This document shows, one piece after another, positions 56,274-64,000 of a DNA stretch of 64,000 bases (position 1 is the stretch's first letter; each line of letters opens with the position of its first letter). Origin of the DNA: Chlamydiifrater phoenicopteri. GTDB lineage: Bacteria > Chlamydiota > Chlamydiia > Chlamydiales > Chlamydiaceae. The notes under the pieces are model-generated. The model worked only from the letters and a program-made list of their open reading frames with translations. It searched no databases and had not been told where the DNA came from. A program made the position numbers and the translations under genes. The stretch covers positions 1,054,001-1,118,000 of the forward strand of contig NZ_LR777658.1 in the NCBI RefSeq assembly GCF_902807005.1, given 5' to 3'.

Positions 56274-57545
56274 CTATGCAATAGCCCGTGGTGTCCTTCG
56301 AATAACTTCGGGAAGTTCATTGTTAATAATAGTCTCTTCCCTGATGCAAATCTTTTCGACCGTAGGGTCAGAAGGTATCTCAAACATTAAGTCTCTCAAA
56401 AGATTTTCTAAGATCATTCCGAGAGCCCGAGCACCAGTTTTCACTTGCTTAGCTTTCTTAGCTATAGCATACAGGGCTTCTTTCTCAAAGATTAACTTTA
56501 CGTTTTCTTCCGCAAACAGTTCAGTGTATTGTTTGACAATAGCGTTAGTTGGCTCTGTGAGGATAGCAACAAGCTCATCTAGAGATAGCTCTTCACAATT
56601 AACAATACAGTTAAACCTCCCAATAAACTCAGGGATCATACCAAAAGCAATCAAATCTTCTGTTTCGACTTTAGACAATAAATGGTCTTTATATTCCTGA
56701 GACAGAGTCGTACTATCATCGGTGAATCCGATAGCTGTTTTTCCTAGGCGTTTAGCAATGATCTTGTCTAAGTTAACAAAAGCTCCACCGACGATAAAGA
56801 GCATATTTTCTGTATTTACACGGATACACTCCTGATTGGGGTGCTTTCTCCCGCCTTTTGGTGGTACATTAGCTACGGTGCCTTCGATAATTTTTAACAA
56901 AGCTTGCTGTACGCCTTCACCTGAGACGTCTCTAGTGATAGAAACGTTCGCTGTTGTTCTTCCGATTTTATCTATTTCGTCAATGTAGATGATACCTCTT
57001 TCAGCCAAAGCAACGTCATAGTCTGCAGCTTGAAGAAGTCTCAATACGATATTTTCTACGTCTTCTCCTACATAACCAGCTTCTGTGAGTGTCGTAGCAT
57101 CAGCTATCGTAAAGGGGACATCAAGAATTTTAGCTAATGTTTTAGCAATTAAAGTCTTCCCTGAGCCTGTAGGGCCAAGAAGAAGAACATTAGATTTCCC
57201 GTAACCGACAGTTTTATTTTGCAACAGAGCGCGTATCCTTTTGTAGTGATTGTAGACGGCCACAGCTATGGTTTTTTTTGCTCTTTCTTGTCCTACAACA
57301 TATTTGTCTATGCAATTTTTTATTTCTATAGGAGTTAGAACCTTGAGATCCTTGGTCTCAGCAGAAGAAGAGTCGTGTCCTGCAGAACTCTTCTCCGGCA
57401 CTGCTGAAGGTTTTTTCTCTAAAATTCCCGAGCACAATCTGATACAATGATCGCAGATGTATACTGACGGTCCTGCTATAAGTTTCTCTACATCTTGTTC
57501 TGAACGACCGCAAAAAGAACAGAGCGTCAAATTTTTTTTATTCAT
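56274..57545 (-). CDS. clpX: ATP-dependent unfoldase ClpX
   Basis: A 423-residue AAA+ unfoldase that feeds substrates to ClpP. N-terminal C4 zinc domain ([11 protein letters not shown]...[10 protein letters not shown], about 9-40), Walker [16 protein letters not shown], pore loop GYVGEDVEN, Walker [11 protein letters not shown], sensor segments and an IGF loop (KTAIGFTDD) for docking to ClpP. All are intact. It begins 8 bases after clpP, and both share the promoter at 58312-58340. Substrates in chlamydiae probably include ssrA-tagged and developmental proteins. Confidence 0.97.
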   Translation of the reverse strand: MNKKNLTLCSFCGRSEQDVEKLIAGPSVYICDHCIRLCSGILEKKPSAVPEKSSAGHDSSSAETKDLKVLTPIEIKNCIDKYVVGQERAKKTIAVAVYNHYKRIRALLQNKTVGYGKSNVLLLGPTGSGKTLIAKTLAKILDVPFTIADATTLTEAGYVGEDVENIVLRLLQAADYDVALAERGIIYIDEIDKIGRTTANVSITRDVSGEGVQQALLKIIEGTVANVPPKGGRKHPNQECIRVNTENMLFIVGGAFVNLDKIIAKRLGKTAIGFTDDSTTLSQEYKDHLLSKVETEDLIAFGMIPEFIGRFNCIVNCEELSLDELVAILTEPTNAIVKQYTELFAEENVKLIFEKEALYAIAKKAKQVKTGARALGMILENLLRDLMFEIPSDPTVEKICIREETIINNELPEVIRRTPRAIA

Positions 57546-57553
57546 AGATAAGC

Positions 57554-58156
57554 TTAAGGTAAAAGGTCTTTGTCTTTTGCTGAAGTAACTACTTTATCTA
57601 TAAGGCCATAGGCTATGGCTTCTTCAGCTCCCATAAAAAAGTCTCTCTCAGAATCAGCTAAAATTTTTTCTACCGATTGCCCAGTGCATTCGGATAAGAT
57701 TTTGGAAAGATGCTTTTTTAAAGTTAAAATTTCTGCAGCTTGTAATTGAATGTCTGCTGACGTTCCCATAATTCCTCCGGAGGGCTGGTGAATCATCATA
57801 CGACTGTGGGGCAAAGCGTGTCTTTTTCCTTTCGTCCCTGCTGAGAGAAGAAGCGCCCCCATAGAAGCTGCTTGACCTATACAATAAGTATTTACATCGC
57901 ACCCGAGGAAGCGGATAGTGTCATAAATGGCTAATCCTGCAGTGATGTATCCTCCAGGAGAATTAATGAATATTTGGATATCTTTTTTAGGATCTTCGGA
58001 CATTAAAAATAGCAGCTGAGCAATGACTGTGTTTGCCAGAGGTTCGGTGATTTCTTGACCAATCATCACAATACGATCCTTGAGGAGCCGTGAATAAATA
58101 TCCATTGCACGCTCGCCTCTTCCCGTATCCTCTACAACATATGGAACTAAAGTCAT
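57554..58156 (-). CDS. clpP: ATP-dependent Clp protease proteolytic subunit (ClpP2)
   Basis: A 200-residue serine protease. The active-site Ser is in [17 protein letters not shown], the His in [11 protein letters not shown], and a suitable Asp follows in the C-terminal half. Length and motifs are those of an active ClpP. Chlamydiae have two ClpP proteins; this one, next to clpX, corresponds to ClpP2. The leader of about 150 bases contains a strong hairpin at 58183-58211. Overall ATP-dependent degradation of unfolded or regulatory proteins in the cytoplasm. Confidence 0.96.
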   Translation of the reverse strand: MTLVPYVVEDTGRGERAMDIYSRLLKDRIVMIGQEITEPLANTVIAQLLFLMSEDPKKDIQIFINSPGGYITAGLAIYDTIRFLGCDVNTYCIGQAASMGALLLSAGTKGKRHALPHSRMMIHQPSGGIMGTSADIQLQAAEILTLKKHLSKILSECTGQSVEKILADSERDFFMGAEEAIAYGLIDKVVTSAKDKDLLP

Positions 58157-58182
58157 TCTTCATCCTCTCACAAAATTGTTAA

Positions 58183-58211
58183 GGGGGTTTGCGTTTTGCA
58201 AGAAAACCCCC
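58183..58211 (-). promoter_or_regulatory. Hairpin in the clpP leader
   Basis: GGGGGTTT (58183-58190) pairs perfectly with AAACCCCC (58204-58211) around a 13-base loop, 27 bases upstream of the clpP ATG. On the minus strand it is followed by TTAACAATTTT, too poor in T for a clear terminator. It could be an attenuator, an mRNA stabiliser or a weak tig terminator. Confidence 0.55.
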
Positions 58212-58311
58212 GGGGATTCTTAAGAACTCTTCATTACCGGACTCCAGAATTGCTAGAAAAGATTTTCTGCAAGAGGTCCTCTGGCAACAAAAGTTCTCTT
58301 TAAAATCCCGA

Positions 58312-58340
58312 ATTCTATGATTAAGGCCTTACAGGGTCAA
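58312..58340 (-). promoter_or_regulatory. Sigma-66 promoter of clpP-clpX
   Basis: On the minus strand TTGACC (58340-58335), a 17-base spacer and TAGAAT (58317-58312) lie in the 203-base gap directly after the tig stop. A start near 58305 would give a leader of about 150 bases containing the hairpin at 58183-58211. Confidence 0.6.
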
Positions 58341-58359
58341 GTTTTTTCCTGAAGAAACC

Positions 58360-59694
58360 TTACGTAGCAGCTGGCGATGGGAGGGAACAGCATTTTTTCA
58401 AAACATGTTCCATAACTTTTTGGTAAGTTAAACGCTCCCGTGCTGTTGCTACCAACTCTTTCAATACGTCATTAGTTATAGCGTCTTTTGGGGGATTAAT
58501 GCCAAATCGTTCACGAGAACACAGCTCTAGAGCCATTTGAAGCTCTTCCCTTGCAATTTGTAATTTTTCTTGTTGGAAGACGCCGTGGATTAAGAAAGAC
58601 ATCTTTACGATACGAGTAGCTTCTTCTTCCGCTTCCTTCTGTATTTCTTCCTTGCGTTCCTCAAGTTCTGCATCGGAACAGTACTGAATTAAGCGAGCAT
58701 TCAATAACTTTTCTCGAACAATAGCGTCCAATCGACTTTTGTATAGGGTCTCAGGGAGTTCGAACGTAACGGCGTCTGCTAAAGCTTTTTCTGCTGCAGC
58801 TAACTTCTTAGCATGCAAATCATTTTTTGCTTTATTTGTAAGTTGGATTCGTAACTTTTCTTTCAAATCTTCTAGAGACTCAGCATGCACTTGGCGTGCT
58901 TTCTCATCATCTAATTCAGGAACCTCTACCTCTATGATAGAATTAACGGTGAAAATTAGAGTGTCTCCTCTGAGGAAGGATTTGATGTCCTCAGACTCTA
59001 TTTTTTCAACAATTTTTGCTCCTGTAGCAACGTTGAGGAATTTATCTCTGAAAACGTCGCTCATCTCATCTTGAGATAATTTGAAATATTTGTTCTCGAA
59101 AACGGGGACTAAAGAGTCCTCCTGGCCGTCAGATCCTTCAGAAACATGTAGAGACAGGGAAATAAAGTCCCCTTCTTGAGAGTTTCTTGTTACAGGAGTC
59201 TTCGTTGCAAAAAAGTAGGCAACATTTTCGAGTCCCAAGCGCATATCTTCTTCGGAGACAGAAGGTTCCTCGGGGAAAGCTTCTGCTAGAGAAAGTCTAT
59301 CTAAATCTACGTTTGGAACAACAGGGAAAGACTCATAGCTCACAGCAACTTCAGCGCCCTGTTCATTGAGGCTTTCGATTCTTATGTAGCGAAAAGCGTG
59401 TTCTGATAAAGGGGGCTTCTTAGCGAGATTACAAAGAGACTGATAGGCGGCTCTAATGACAGCTTCTCTTAATCCTTTGTCTAAAGAGGAGGCGTACTTA
59501 GAAATCACAACGCTGTCAGGAGCTTTCCCTTTGCGGAAACCTGGCAGGGTAATACTTTTTTTTATATCCTTTATGGTCTTTTTTCTTAGGTCTTCTAGAA
59601 GTTTAGGAGAAACGATTACGGAAGCGGTAACGACACATCCAGGCTTTTCTTCTAAGTTTATAGAGAAACTCTCGTTTTCAAATTTCTGAGACAC
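58360..59694 (-). CDS. tig: Trigger factor
   Basis: A 444-residue ribosome-associated chaperone. The N-terminal ribosome-binding domain has the signature LPGFRKGKAPDSVV (the G-F-R-x-G-x-x-P motif), followed by an FKBP-type peptidyl-prolyl isomerase domain (about 150-245) and a long helical C-terminal arm (about 250-430). Normal length. It follows tRNA-Gly by 47 bases on the same strand with no terminator between, so tRNA and mRNA may be cut from one transcript. clpP-clpX downstream have their own promoter. Confidence 0.96.
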   Translation of the reverse strand: MSQKFENESFSINLEEKPGCVVTASVIVSPKLLEDLRKKTIKDIKKSITLPGFRKGKAPDSVVISKYASSLDKGLREAVIRAAYQSLCNLAKKPPLSEHAFRYIRIESLNEQGAEVAVSYESFPVVPNVDLDRLSLAEAFPEEPSVSEEDMRLGLENVAYFFATKTPVTRNSQEGDFISLSLHVSEGSDGQEDSLVPVFENKYFKLSQDEMSDVFRDKFLNVATGAKIVEKIESEDIKSFLRGDTLIFTVNSIIEVEVPELDDEKARQVHAESLEDLKEKLRIQLTNKAKNDLHAKKLAAAEKALADAVTFELPETLYKSRLDAIVREKLLNARLIQYCSDAELEERKEEIQKEAEEEATRIVKMSFLIHGVFQQEKLQIAREELQMALELCSRERFGINPPKDAITNDVLKELVATARERLTYQKVMEHVLKKCCSLPSPAAT

Positions 59695-59741
59695 TTAATC
59701 ACCTTTTATTGTGTAAGAGAGGACTTTTTTCTCAAAGCGAA

Positions 59742-59813
<72 letters not shown>

Positions 59814-59955
59814 ACTAGAAACAAACGCTGTAGGGAGACCATACTAGTGATTTATAGAGTTTTTAGCAAATGTTAGCGTTATTAAAATGTTTGATAAAAG
59901 TTTTTTGGTATATTGCAGGGGTAAAAGTGCACTAAAATTTTTCGTTGATTTACAC

Positions 59956-59971
59956 TGTACAAACGAGTACA
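59956..59971. promoter_or_regulatory. Operator-like dyad upstream of CT708 and tRNA-Gly
   Basis: TGTAC-AAACGA-GTACA (59956-59971) is a perfect 5-base dyad in the 213-base divergent region. TTGATT at 59946 and TACAAG (17-base spacer) overlap it, making a poor but possible promoter for CT708. The bound protein, if any, is unknown. Confidence 0.3.
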
Positions 59972-60026
59972 AGTAAGCAAATTCTGTAAATGCTATTAAA
60001 GTTAAAGACTCCAGATTAGAGGGGAA

Positions 60027-63000
60027 ATGCTCAATTTTCGCAAATTACGACGAGATTTTTCTGCAAACGTTCTTCAAGAAGGAAGGGAATTGTTCGATCA
60101 AGGAACGGTTCTAAACGGTAAAATCCTGTCTATGGACGGCGAAACAGTTCGGATAGGAGCTCAAGTTCGAGGCCCTTATGATAACGTTTATGAGTGCGAG
60201 ATTGAGGTGGATAGAAATGAATCAGATACTATCGATTCGAATTGCGACTGCTCCTACAACTACGATTGCCAGCATATCGTAGCCTTACTTTTTTATTTAG
60301 AGCAAAATTTCAATGAAATGGTTGTGGCTTACGCCAAAGAAACCGATCTAGAGAAAGATGGCGCTATCGAGGAAGATGTAAAAAGAGAGCTTCAAGAAAC
60401 TTTCGAAGAGGCTGCAAGTAGAGAGGAAGAAAGAAAAGATCGAGAGCATCAAAAAGAAATTTTAAGCGAGTACATTCATGCTTCTCAAACGCTCAGTGCT
60501 AACCCGTTCTTTTTGCCTTTGGAATATCTGGAAAGAGATTCAGCAGAATTGGCAGTACTGTTTACCGGAAACTCCTCTGAAGAGGTTTTTTCTTCAGGTC
60601 GCATAGAGTTTCAGTTGGTGCTGAGGATGCCTTGTCGTTCAAAGCCTTTTTACGTCCCAAATATAAAAGTTTTTCTAGAAGGAGTGCTTTATCAGGAGCC
60701 AATAGTGTTAAGTGGTAGACGGTTCTTCTTTACTATGCAGTCTTTTTCTCCTTCTGATCGAAAGATGATTGATTTGTTAACTCGGTATGCCAGATACGCT
60801 AGTGTGAATAGTGACGAGCGATTGTTAAAGTCTGCTCAACTTTCTTCGGCTTCTCTTGGTGTGATTTTGGCCAAAACATTTGAGCATCAGCTGGCAGAGC
60901 GTAGTGGTCAGTCTTCTGAGAGAGAGAGCTTTTCGGGAATTTTTTGTGGCAATTTAGAGGAGCCTCTTTGTTGGTCAGCTACGCCAGCGAAAATGAAATT
61001 CCACTTAGATCTATTCGATACTCCGTACAAAGCTGTCCTCATGACTCCCTCCCTTATAGTTGATGAGGAGGAAATTCAGCCGGAGCAAGCTCTTCTATTG
61101 GAGTCAGACGCCCCTGGTATCATTTACAAAAATGTGTACAGGAGGTTTTCTTCTCAGATTAAGCGAACACATCTAAGATCGTTTGCTCAGTTGCGAGACG
61201 TAACTGTTCCTGAACCATTATTTGGGTCTTTCAGAGAAAACGCTTTGCCTGTCTTCAGGGAGTATGCTGAAGTTTCCAATGTTAATGTTTTGAATTCGTT
61301 TGTAACTCTGCCTTTCGTAGAGGAAGTGAAGGCTGTCTGTGACATGAGCTATTTAGATGGGGAGTTGGAGGCCAAGCTACATTTTCTTTACGGTTCGTTG
61401 AAAATTCCTGCGTCACCACTGTCCTTACAGTACAAGGATATTTGTGCCTTTGTTAAGGAGGAAGGGATTTTATCAAGAAGTTTAGTAGAAGAACGAAAGA
61501 TGATAGAAGAAGTCTTCTCTGGCTTTATTTACGATGAGCGCGATGGAGCTTTTCATGTTAAAAGTGAAAAGAAGATTGTCGAGTTTATGACGGAAACTAT
61601 TCCCAACAACCAACATCGTATAACGTTCAACTGTCCAGAAAATCTTTCTGAGCAGTTCATTTATGATGAGACGGTGTTTGATTTACATTTTCGGGAAGGA
61701 AGCGATGTAAACCACTGTGAGGCTGAACTGAAGGTCAATGGGCTGCTCAAAGGCACGAGCATGGACTTATTGTGGGATTGTATTAGTGCTAAGAAGCGGT
61801 TCTTGGAGCTGTCTCCTAAGGCAGGACAGGTTAAGGTTGCCGGTAGAAGAAGCAAAACAGCAACAACATCTAGATTGCCGTGTATTTTGGTGCTGGATTT
61901 GGAAAAAATCGCCCCTGTTGTACAGATTTTCAATGAACTAGGGTTTAAGGTTCTCGATAATTTTGTTGAGAAATGTCCTTTGTGGAGTTTGACGGGAGTA
62001 TCTGCAGAGCATTTTTCTGGATTGCCAGTGAATTTCACTATGAGTGATAAGTTGTTGGAAATACAGAAACAAATTCGAGGGGAAGTAGAATTCTCTTCTC
62101 AAGAGGTGCCCACGCAAATTCAAGCTACGTTGAGAAATTATCAGACAGAAGGTGTGCGCTGGTTGGAAAGGCTCCGAAAAATGCATCTCAACGGCATTTT
62201 AGCTGATGACATGGGGCTTGGAAAAACTTTGCAAGCTATTATTGCGATCACTCAGAGTAAAATGGAGAAAGAAGGAGGGCCTTCGTTGATAGTATGCCCA
62301 ACTTCTTTGGTATACAATTGGAAGGAAGAGTTTCGTAAATTTAATCCAGATTTTAAGGTCCAGGTTATAGACGGAGTTCCTTTGCAGCGTAGGCGACAGT
62401 TAGCTGCTTTACAAGATTACGATGTTGTTATTACTTCCTACAACCTGTTACAGAAAGATGTAGAGGTTTATAAGGATTTTGTTTTTGACTATGTGGTTTT
62501 AGATGAAGCTCATCATATCAAAAACAGAACTACACGCAATGCTAAGTCTGTCAAGATGATTAAAGCCAACCACCGCTTGATATTGACAGGAACGCCTATA
62601 GAAAATTCCTTAGAAGAGTTGTGGAGCTTGTTTGACTTCTTAATGCCTGGCTTATTAAGTAGCTATGATCGGTTTGTTGGTAAGTATATTCGTACAGGCA
62701 ATTACATGGGGAACAAAGCGGATAATATGGACGCTTTGAAAAAGAAAGTGGCTCCATTTATTCTTCGTCGAATGAAGGAAGATGTCTTGGAAGACTTGCC
62801 TCCTGTTTCGGAGATTTTGTATCATTGTCATTTAACAGAGTCTCAGAAGGAGCTTTATCAATCGTATGCTGCTTCAGCCAAGCAAGAGCTTTCTCGGCTT
62901 GTTAAGCAAGAAGGATTTGATAGGATTCATATTCATGTATTAGCTACACTTACCAGGCTTAAGCAGATTTGTTGCCATCCGGCCATTTTTGCTAAGAATG

Positions 63001-63527
63001 CTCCAGAGCCTGGAGATTCAGCGAAATATGACATGTTGATGGATTTATTGGGGTCTCTGGTAGATGCCGGTCATAAGACAGTCGTATTTAGTCAGTATAC
63101 GAAGATGTTAACGATTATTCGTCAGGATTTAGAGGCAAAAGGTATACCGTTTGTTTATTTGGATGGTTCTACCAAGAACAGGCTAAGTTTAGTTAATCAA
63201 TTTAATGAAGATCCGTCATTAGCAGTATTTTTGATCTCCTTGAAAGCTGGAGGGACGGGATTAAATCTTGTCGGAGCAGACACAGTCATTCACTACGATA
63301 TGTGGTGGAATCCAGCAGTTGAGAATCAAGCAACAGATCGTGTGCACAGAATAGGTCAAAGTAAATCCGTTTCTTCTTACAAGCTGGTAACGTTGAATAC
63401 CATTGAAGAGAAGATTTTAAGTTTACAAAATAGGAAAAAGAGTCTTGTCAAGAAAGTGATCAACTCGGATGATGAGGTCATTTCCAAGTTGACTTGGGAA
63501 GAAGTTTTGGAATTACTGCAGATATAA
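60027..63527 (+). CDS. SWIM/SNF2-family ATPase (CT708)
   Basis: A 1166-residue SNF2-type translocase with the same plan as CT555 in this window. N-terminal SWIM motif [11 protein letters not shown] (C73, C75, C81, H83), a charged coiled region at about 100-150, a long unassigned middle, then the helicase core: [17 protein letters not shown] (about 725), [19 protein letters not shown] (DEAH, about 826), [39 protein letters not shown] and [20 protein letters not shown]. The ATG follows GAGGGGAA by about 2-5 bases. mreB starts 4 bases after its stop, so the two share an operon. Role in chromatin or transcription is inferred. Confidence 0.94.
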   Translation: MLNFRKLRRDFSANVLQEGRELFDQGTVLNGKILSMDGETVRIGAQVRGPYDNVYECEIEVDRNESDTIDSNCDCSYNYDCQHIVALLFYLEQNFNEMVVAYAKETDLEKDGAIEEDVKRELQETFEEAASREEERKDREHQKEILSEYIHASQTLSANPFFLPLEYLERDSAELAVLFTGNSSEEVFSSGRIEFQLVLRMPCRSKPFYVPNIKVFLEGVLYQEPIVLSGRRFFFTMQSFSPSDRKMIDLLTRYARYASVNSDERLLKSAQLSSASLGVILAKTFEHQLAERSGQSSERESFSGIFCGNLEEPLCWSATPAKMKFHLDLFDTPYKAVLMTPSLIVDEEEIQPEQALLLESDAPGIIYKNVYRRFSSQIKRTHLRSFAQLRDVTVPEPLFGSFRENALPVFREYAEVSNVNVLNSFVTLPFVEEVKAVCDMSYLDGELEAKLHFLYGSLKIPASPLSLQYKDICAFVKEEGILSRSLVEERKMIEEVFSGFIYDERDGAFHVKSEKKIVEFMTETIPNNQHRITFNCPENLSEQFIYDETVFDLHFREGSDVNHCEAELKVNGLLKGTSMDLLWDCISAKKRFLELSPKAGQVKVAGRRSKTATTSRLPCILVLDLEKIAPVVQIFNELGFKVLDNFVEKCPLWSLTGVSAEHFSGLPVNFTMSDKLLEIQKQIRGEVEFSSQEVPTQIQATLRNYQTEGVRWLERLRKMHLNGILADDMGLGKTLQAIIAITQSKMEKEGGPSLIVCPTSLVYNWKEEFRKFNPDFKVQVIDGVPLQRRRQLAALQDYDVVITSYNLLQKDVEVYKDFVFDYVVLDEAHHIKNRTTRNAKSVKMIKANHRLILTGTPIENSLEELWSLFDFLMPGLLSSYDRFVGKYIRTGNYMGNKADNMDALKKKVAPFILRRMKEDVLEDLPPVSEILYHCHLTESQKELYQSYAASAKQELSRLVKQEGFDRIHIHVLATLTRLKQICCHPAIFAKNAPEPGDSAKYDMLMDLLGSLVDAGHKTVVFSQYTKMLTIIRQDLEAKGIPFVYLDGSTKNRLSLVNQFNEDPSLAVFLISLKAGGTGLNLVGADTVIHYDMWWNPAVENQATDRVHRIGQSKSVSSYKLVTLNTIEEKILSLQNRKKSLVKKVINSDDEVISKLTWEEVLELLQI

Positions 63528-63531
63528 CATT

Positions 63532-64000
63532 ATGATTTCCCACAGAAATCTTTCCAAGATTCGGAATCTTTCTAACCGTTTATACAACAAAACGTTGTGT
63601 CGGTTTGATAAGGTCTTCAATTTTTTTTCTGGTAACATAGGTATTGACTTAGGCACTGCGAACACTTTGGTCTATGTCAGAGGGCGAGGTATTGTTCTTA
63701 GTGAGCCTTCCGTAGTAGCTGTGGATGCTAATACCAATGAAGTTTTGGCTGTAGGACATAAAGCTAAGGCCATGCTGGGTAAAACGCCTAGAAAGATTAT
63801 GGCCGTTCGCCCCATGAAAGACGGGGTTATTGCTGATTTTGAGATAGCTGAGGGGATGCTTAAAGCTCTCATTAAAAGGGTAACGCCTGCCAGGAGTATG
63901 TTTCGTCCTAAGATTCTTATAGCTGTTCCTTCAGGAATTACTGGAGTAGAGAAGCGTGCGGTCGAAGATTCTGCCATTCATGCTGGGGCTCAAGAAGTTA
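63532..64000 (+). CDS. mreB: Rod-shape protein MreB, N-terminal part (runs off window)
   Basis: The frame opens at ATG 63532, four bases after CT708, and runs to the window end with no stop (156 residues). After a basic N-terminal extension of about 32 residues ([19 protein letters not shown]) it shows the actin-fold phosphate-1 motif [18 protein letters not shown], then [15 protein letters not shown]-like and [17 protein letters not shown], and [20 protein letters not shown], all diagnostic of MreB. Chlamydiae lack FtsZ and use MreB at the division septum. The N-terminal extension is longer than in E. coli MreB. Confidence 0.96.
   Translation, partial: MISHRNLSKIRNLSNRLYNKTLCRFDKVFNFFSGNIGIDLGTANTLVYVRGRGIVLSEPSVVAVDANTNEVLAVGHKAKAMLGKTPRKIMAVRPMKDGVIADFEIAEGMLKALIKRVTPARSMFRPKILIAVPSGITGVEKRAVEDSAIHAGAQEV

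Overview
The window is chromosomal DNA of an obligate intracellular bacterium of the genus Chlamydia. It is about 60% A+T and gene-dense, with short intergenic gaps and genes that are almost all recognisable chlamydial orthologues. Diagnostic genes include the type III translocators copB/copD with their LcrH-type chaperone, two blocks of type III apparatus genes, an Inc-type inclusion membrane protein, a chromosomal ParA/pgp6-like pair, two SWIM/SNF2 ATPases and the rsbU phosphatase. Numbers such as CT589 are C. trachomatis locus names that I recall for likely orthologues; no database was searched. The direct join of brnQ (CT554-like) to nth (CT697-like) points to the gene order of the C. pneumoniae/psittaci side of the genus rather than C. 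trachomatis. I cannot name the species. There are no rRNA operons, insertion sequences, phage genes or CRISPR arrays.

Layout. 1-4111 (minus): the start of a CT590-like gene, then CT589 and rsbU, two membrane proteins of the same design. 4210-12569 (minus): one tight seven-gene unit thrS-parA-CT583-CT584-trpS-uvrB-eno (gaps 7-12 bases) closed by a strong terminator. 12782-13720 (plus): an EamA-type transporter with a problematic start. 13796-17760 (minus): chaperone-CT577-copB-copD, the translocon operon, with its own terminator. 17986-20884 (plus): mutL-pepP. 20991-30287 (plus): a type II secretion/type IV pilus-like operon (CT573, gspD, gspE, gspF and a run of pseudopilins). 30375-30869 (plus): a single Inc gene between its own promoter and terminator. 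30990-35671 (minus): sctJ-CT560-sctL-sctR-sctS-sctT. 35807-39030 (minus): lpdA-lipA and a hypothetical. 39284-39787 (plus): a small zinc-ribbon membrane protein. 39792-46959 (minus): mnmE-nth-brnQ-SNF2. 47294-52740 (plus): psd, a TPR protein and secA. 52798-59813 (minus): CT702, der, pcnB, clpX, clpP, tig and tRNA-Gly. 60027-64000 (plus): a second SNF2 protein and the start of mreB.

Functional themes. Envelope and secretion dominate: type III basal body and translocon, the type II-like system, SecA, trigger factor, phosphatidylserine decarboxylase and MreB. Regulation and quality control come next: the RsbU partner-switching phosphatase, ClpXP, tRNA modification and maturation, and repair by UvrB, Nth and MutL.

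No large new gene cluster stands out, but several small-scale signals deserve a second look. CT589 looks like a catalytically dead copy of the RsbU phosphatase. The sctJ leader can form two mutually exclusive hairpins, one of which hides the ribosome-binding site. CT580 starts in a T9 tract that puts its only ATG out of frame. MutL lacks both C-terminal endonuclease motifs, and Nth lacks the fourth iron-sulfur cysteine. Three of four pseudopilins have Ser instead of Gly before the predicted cleavage site. A short leader ORF precedes secA.
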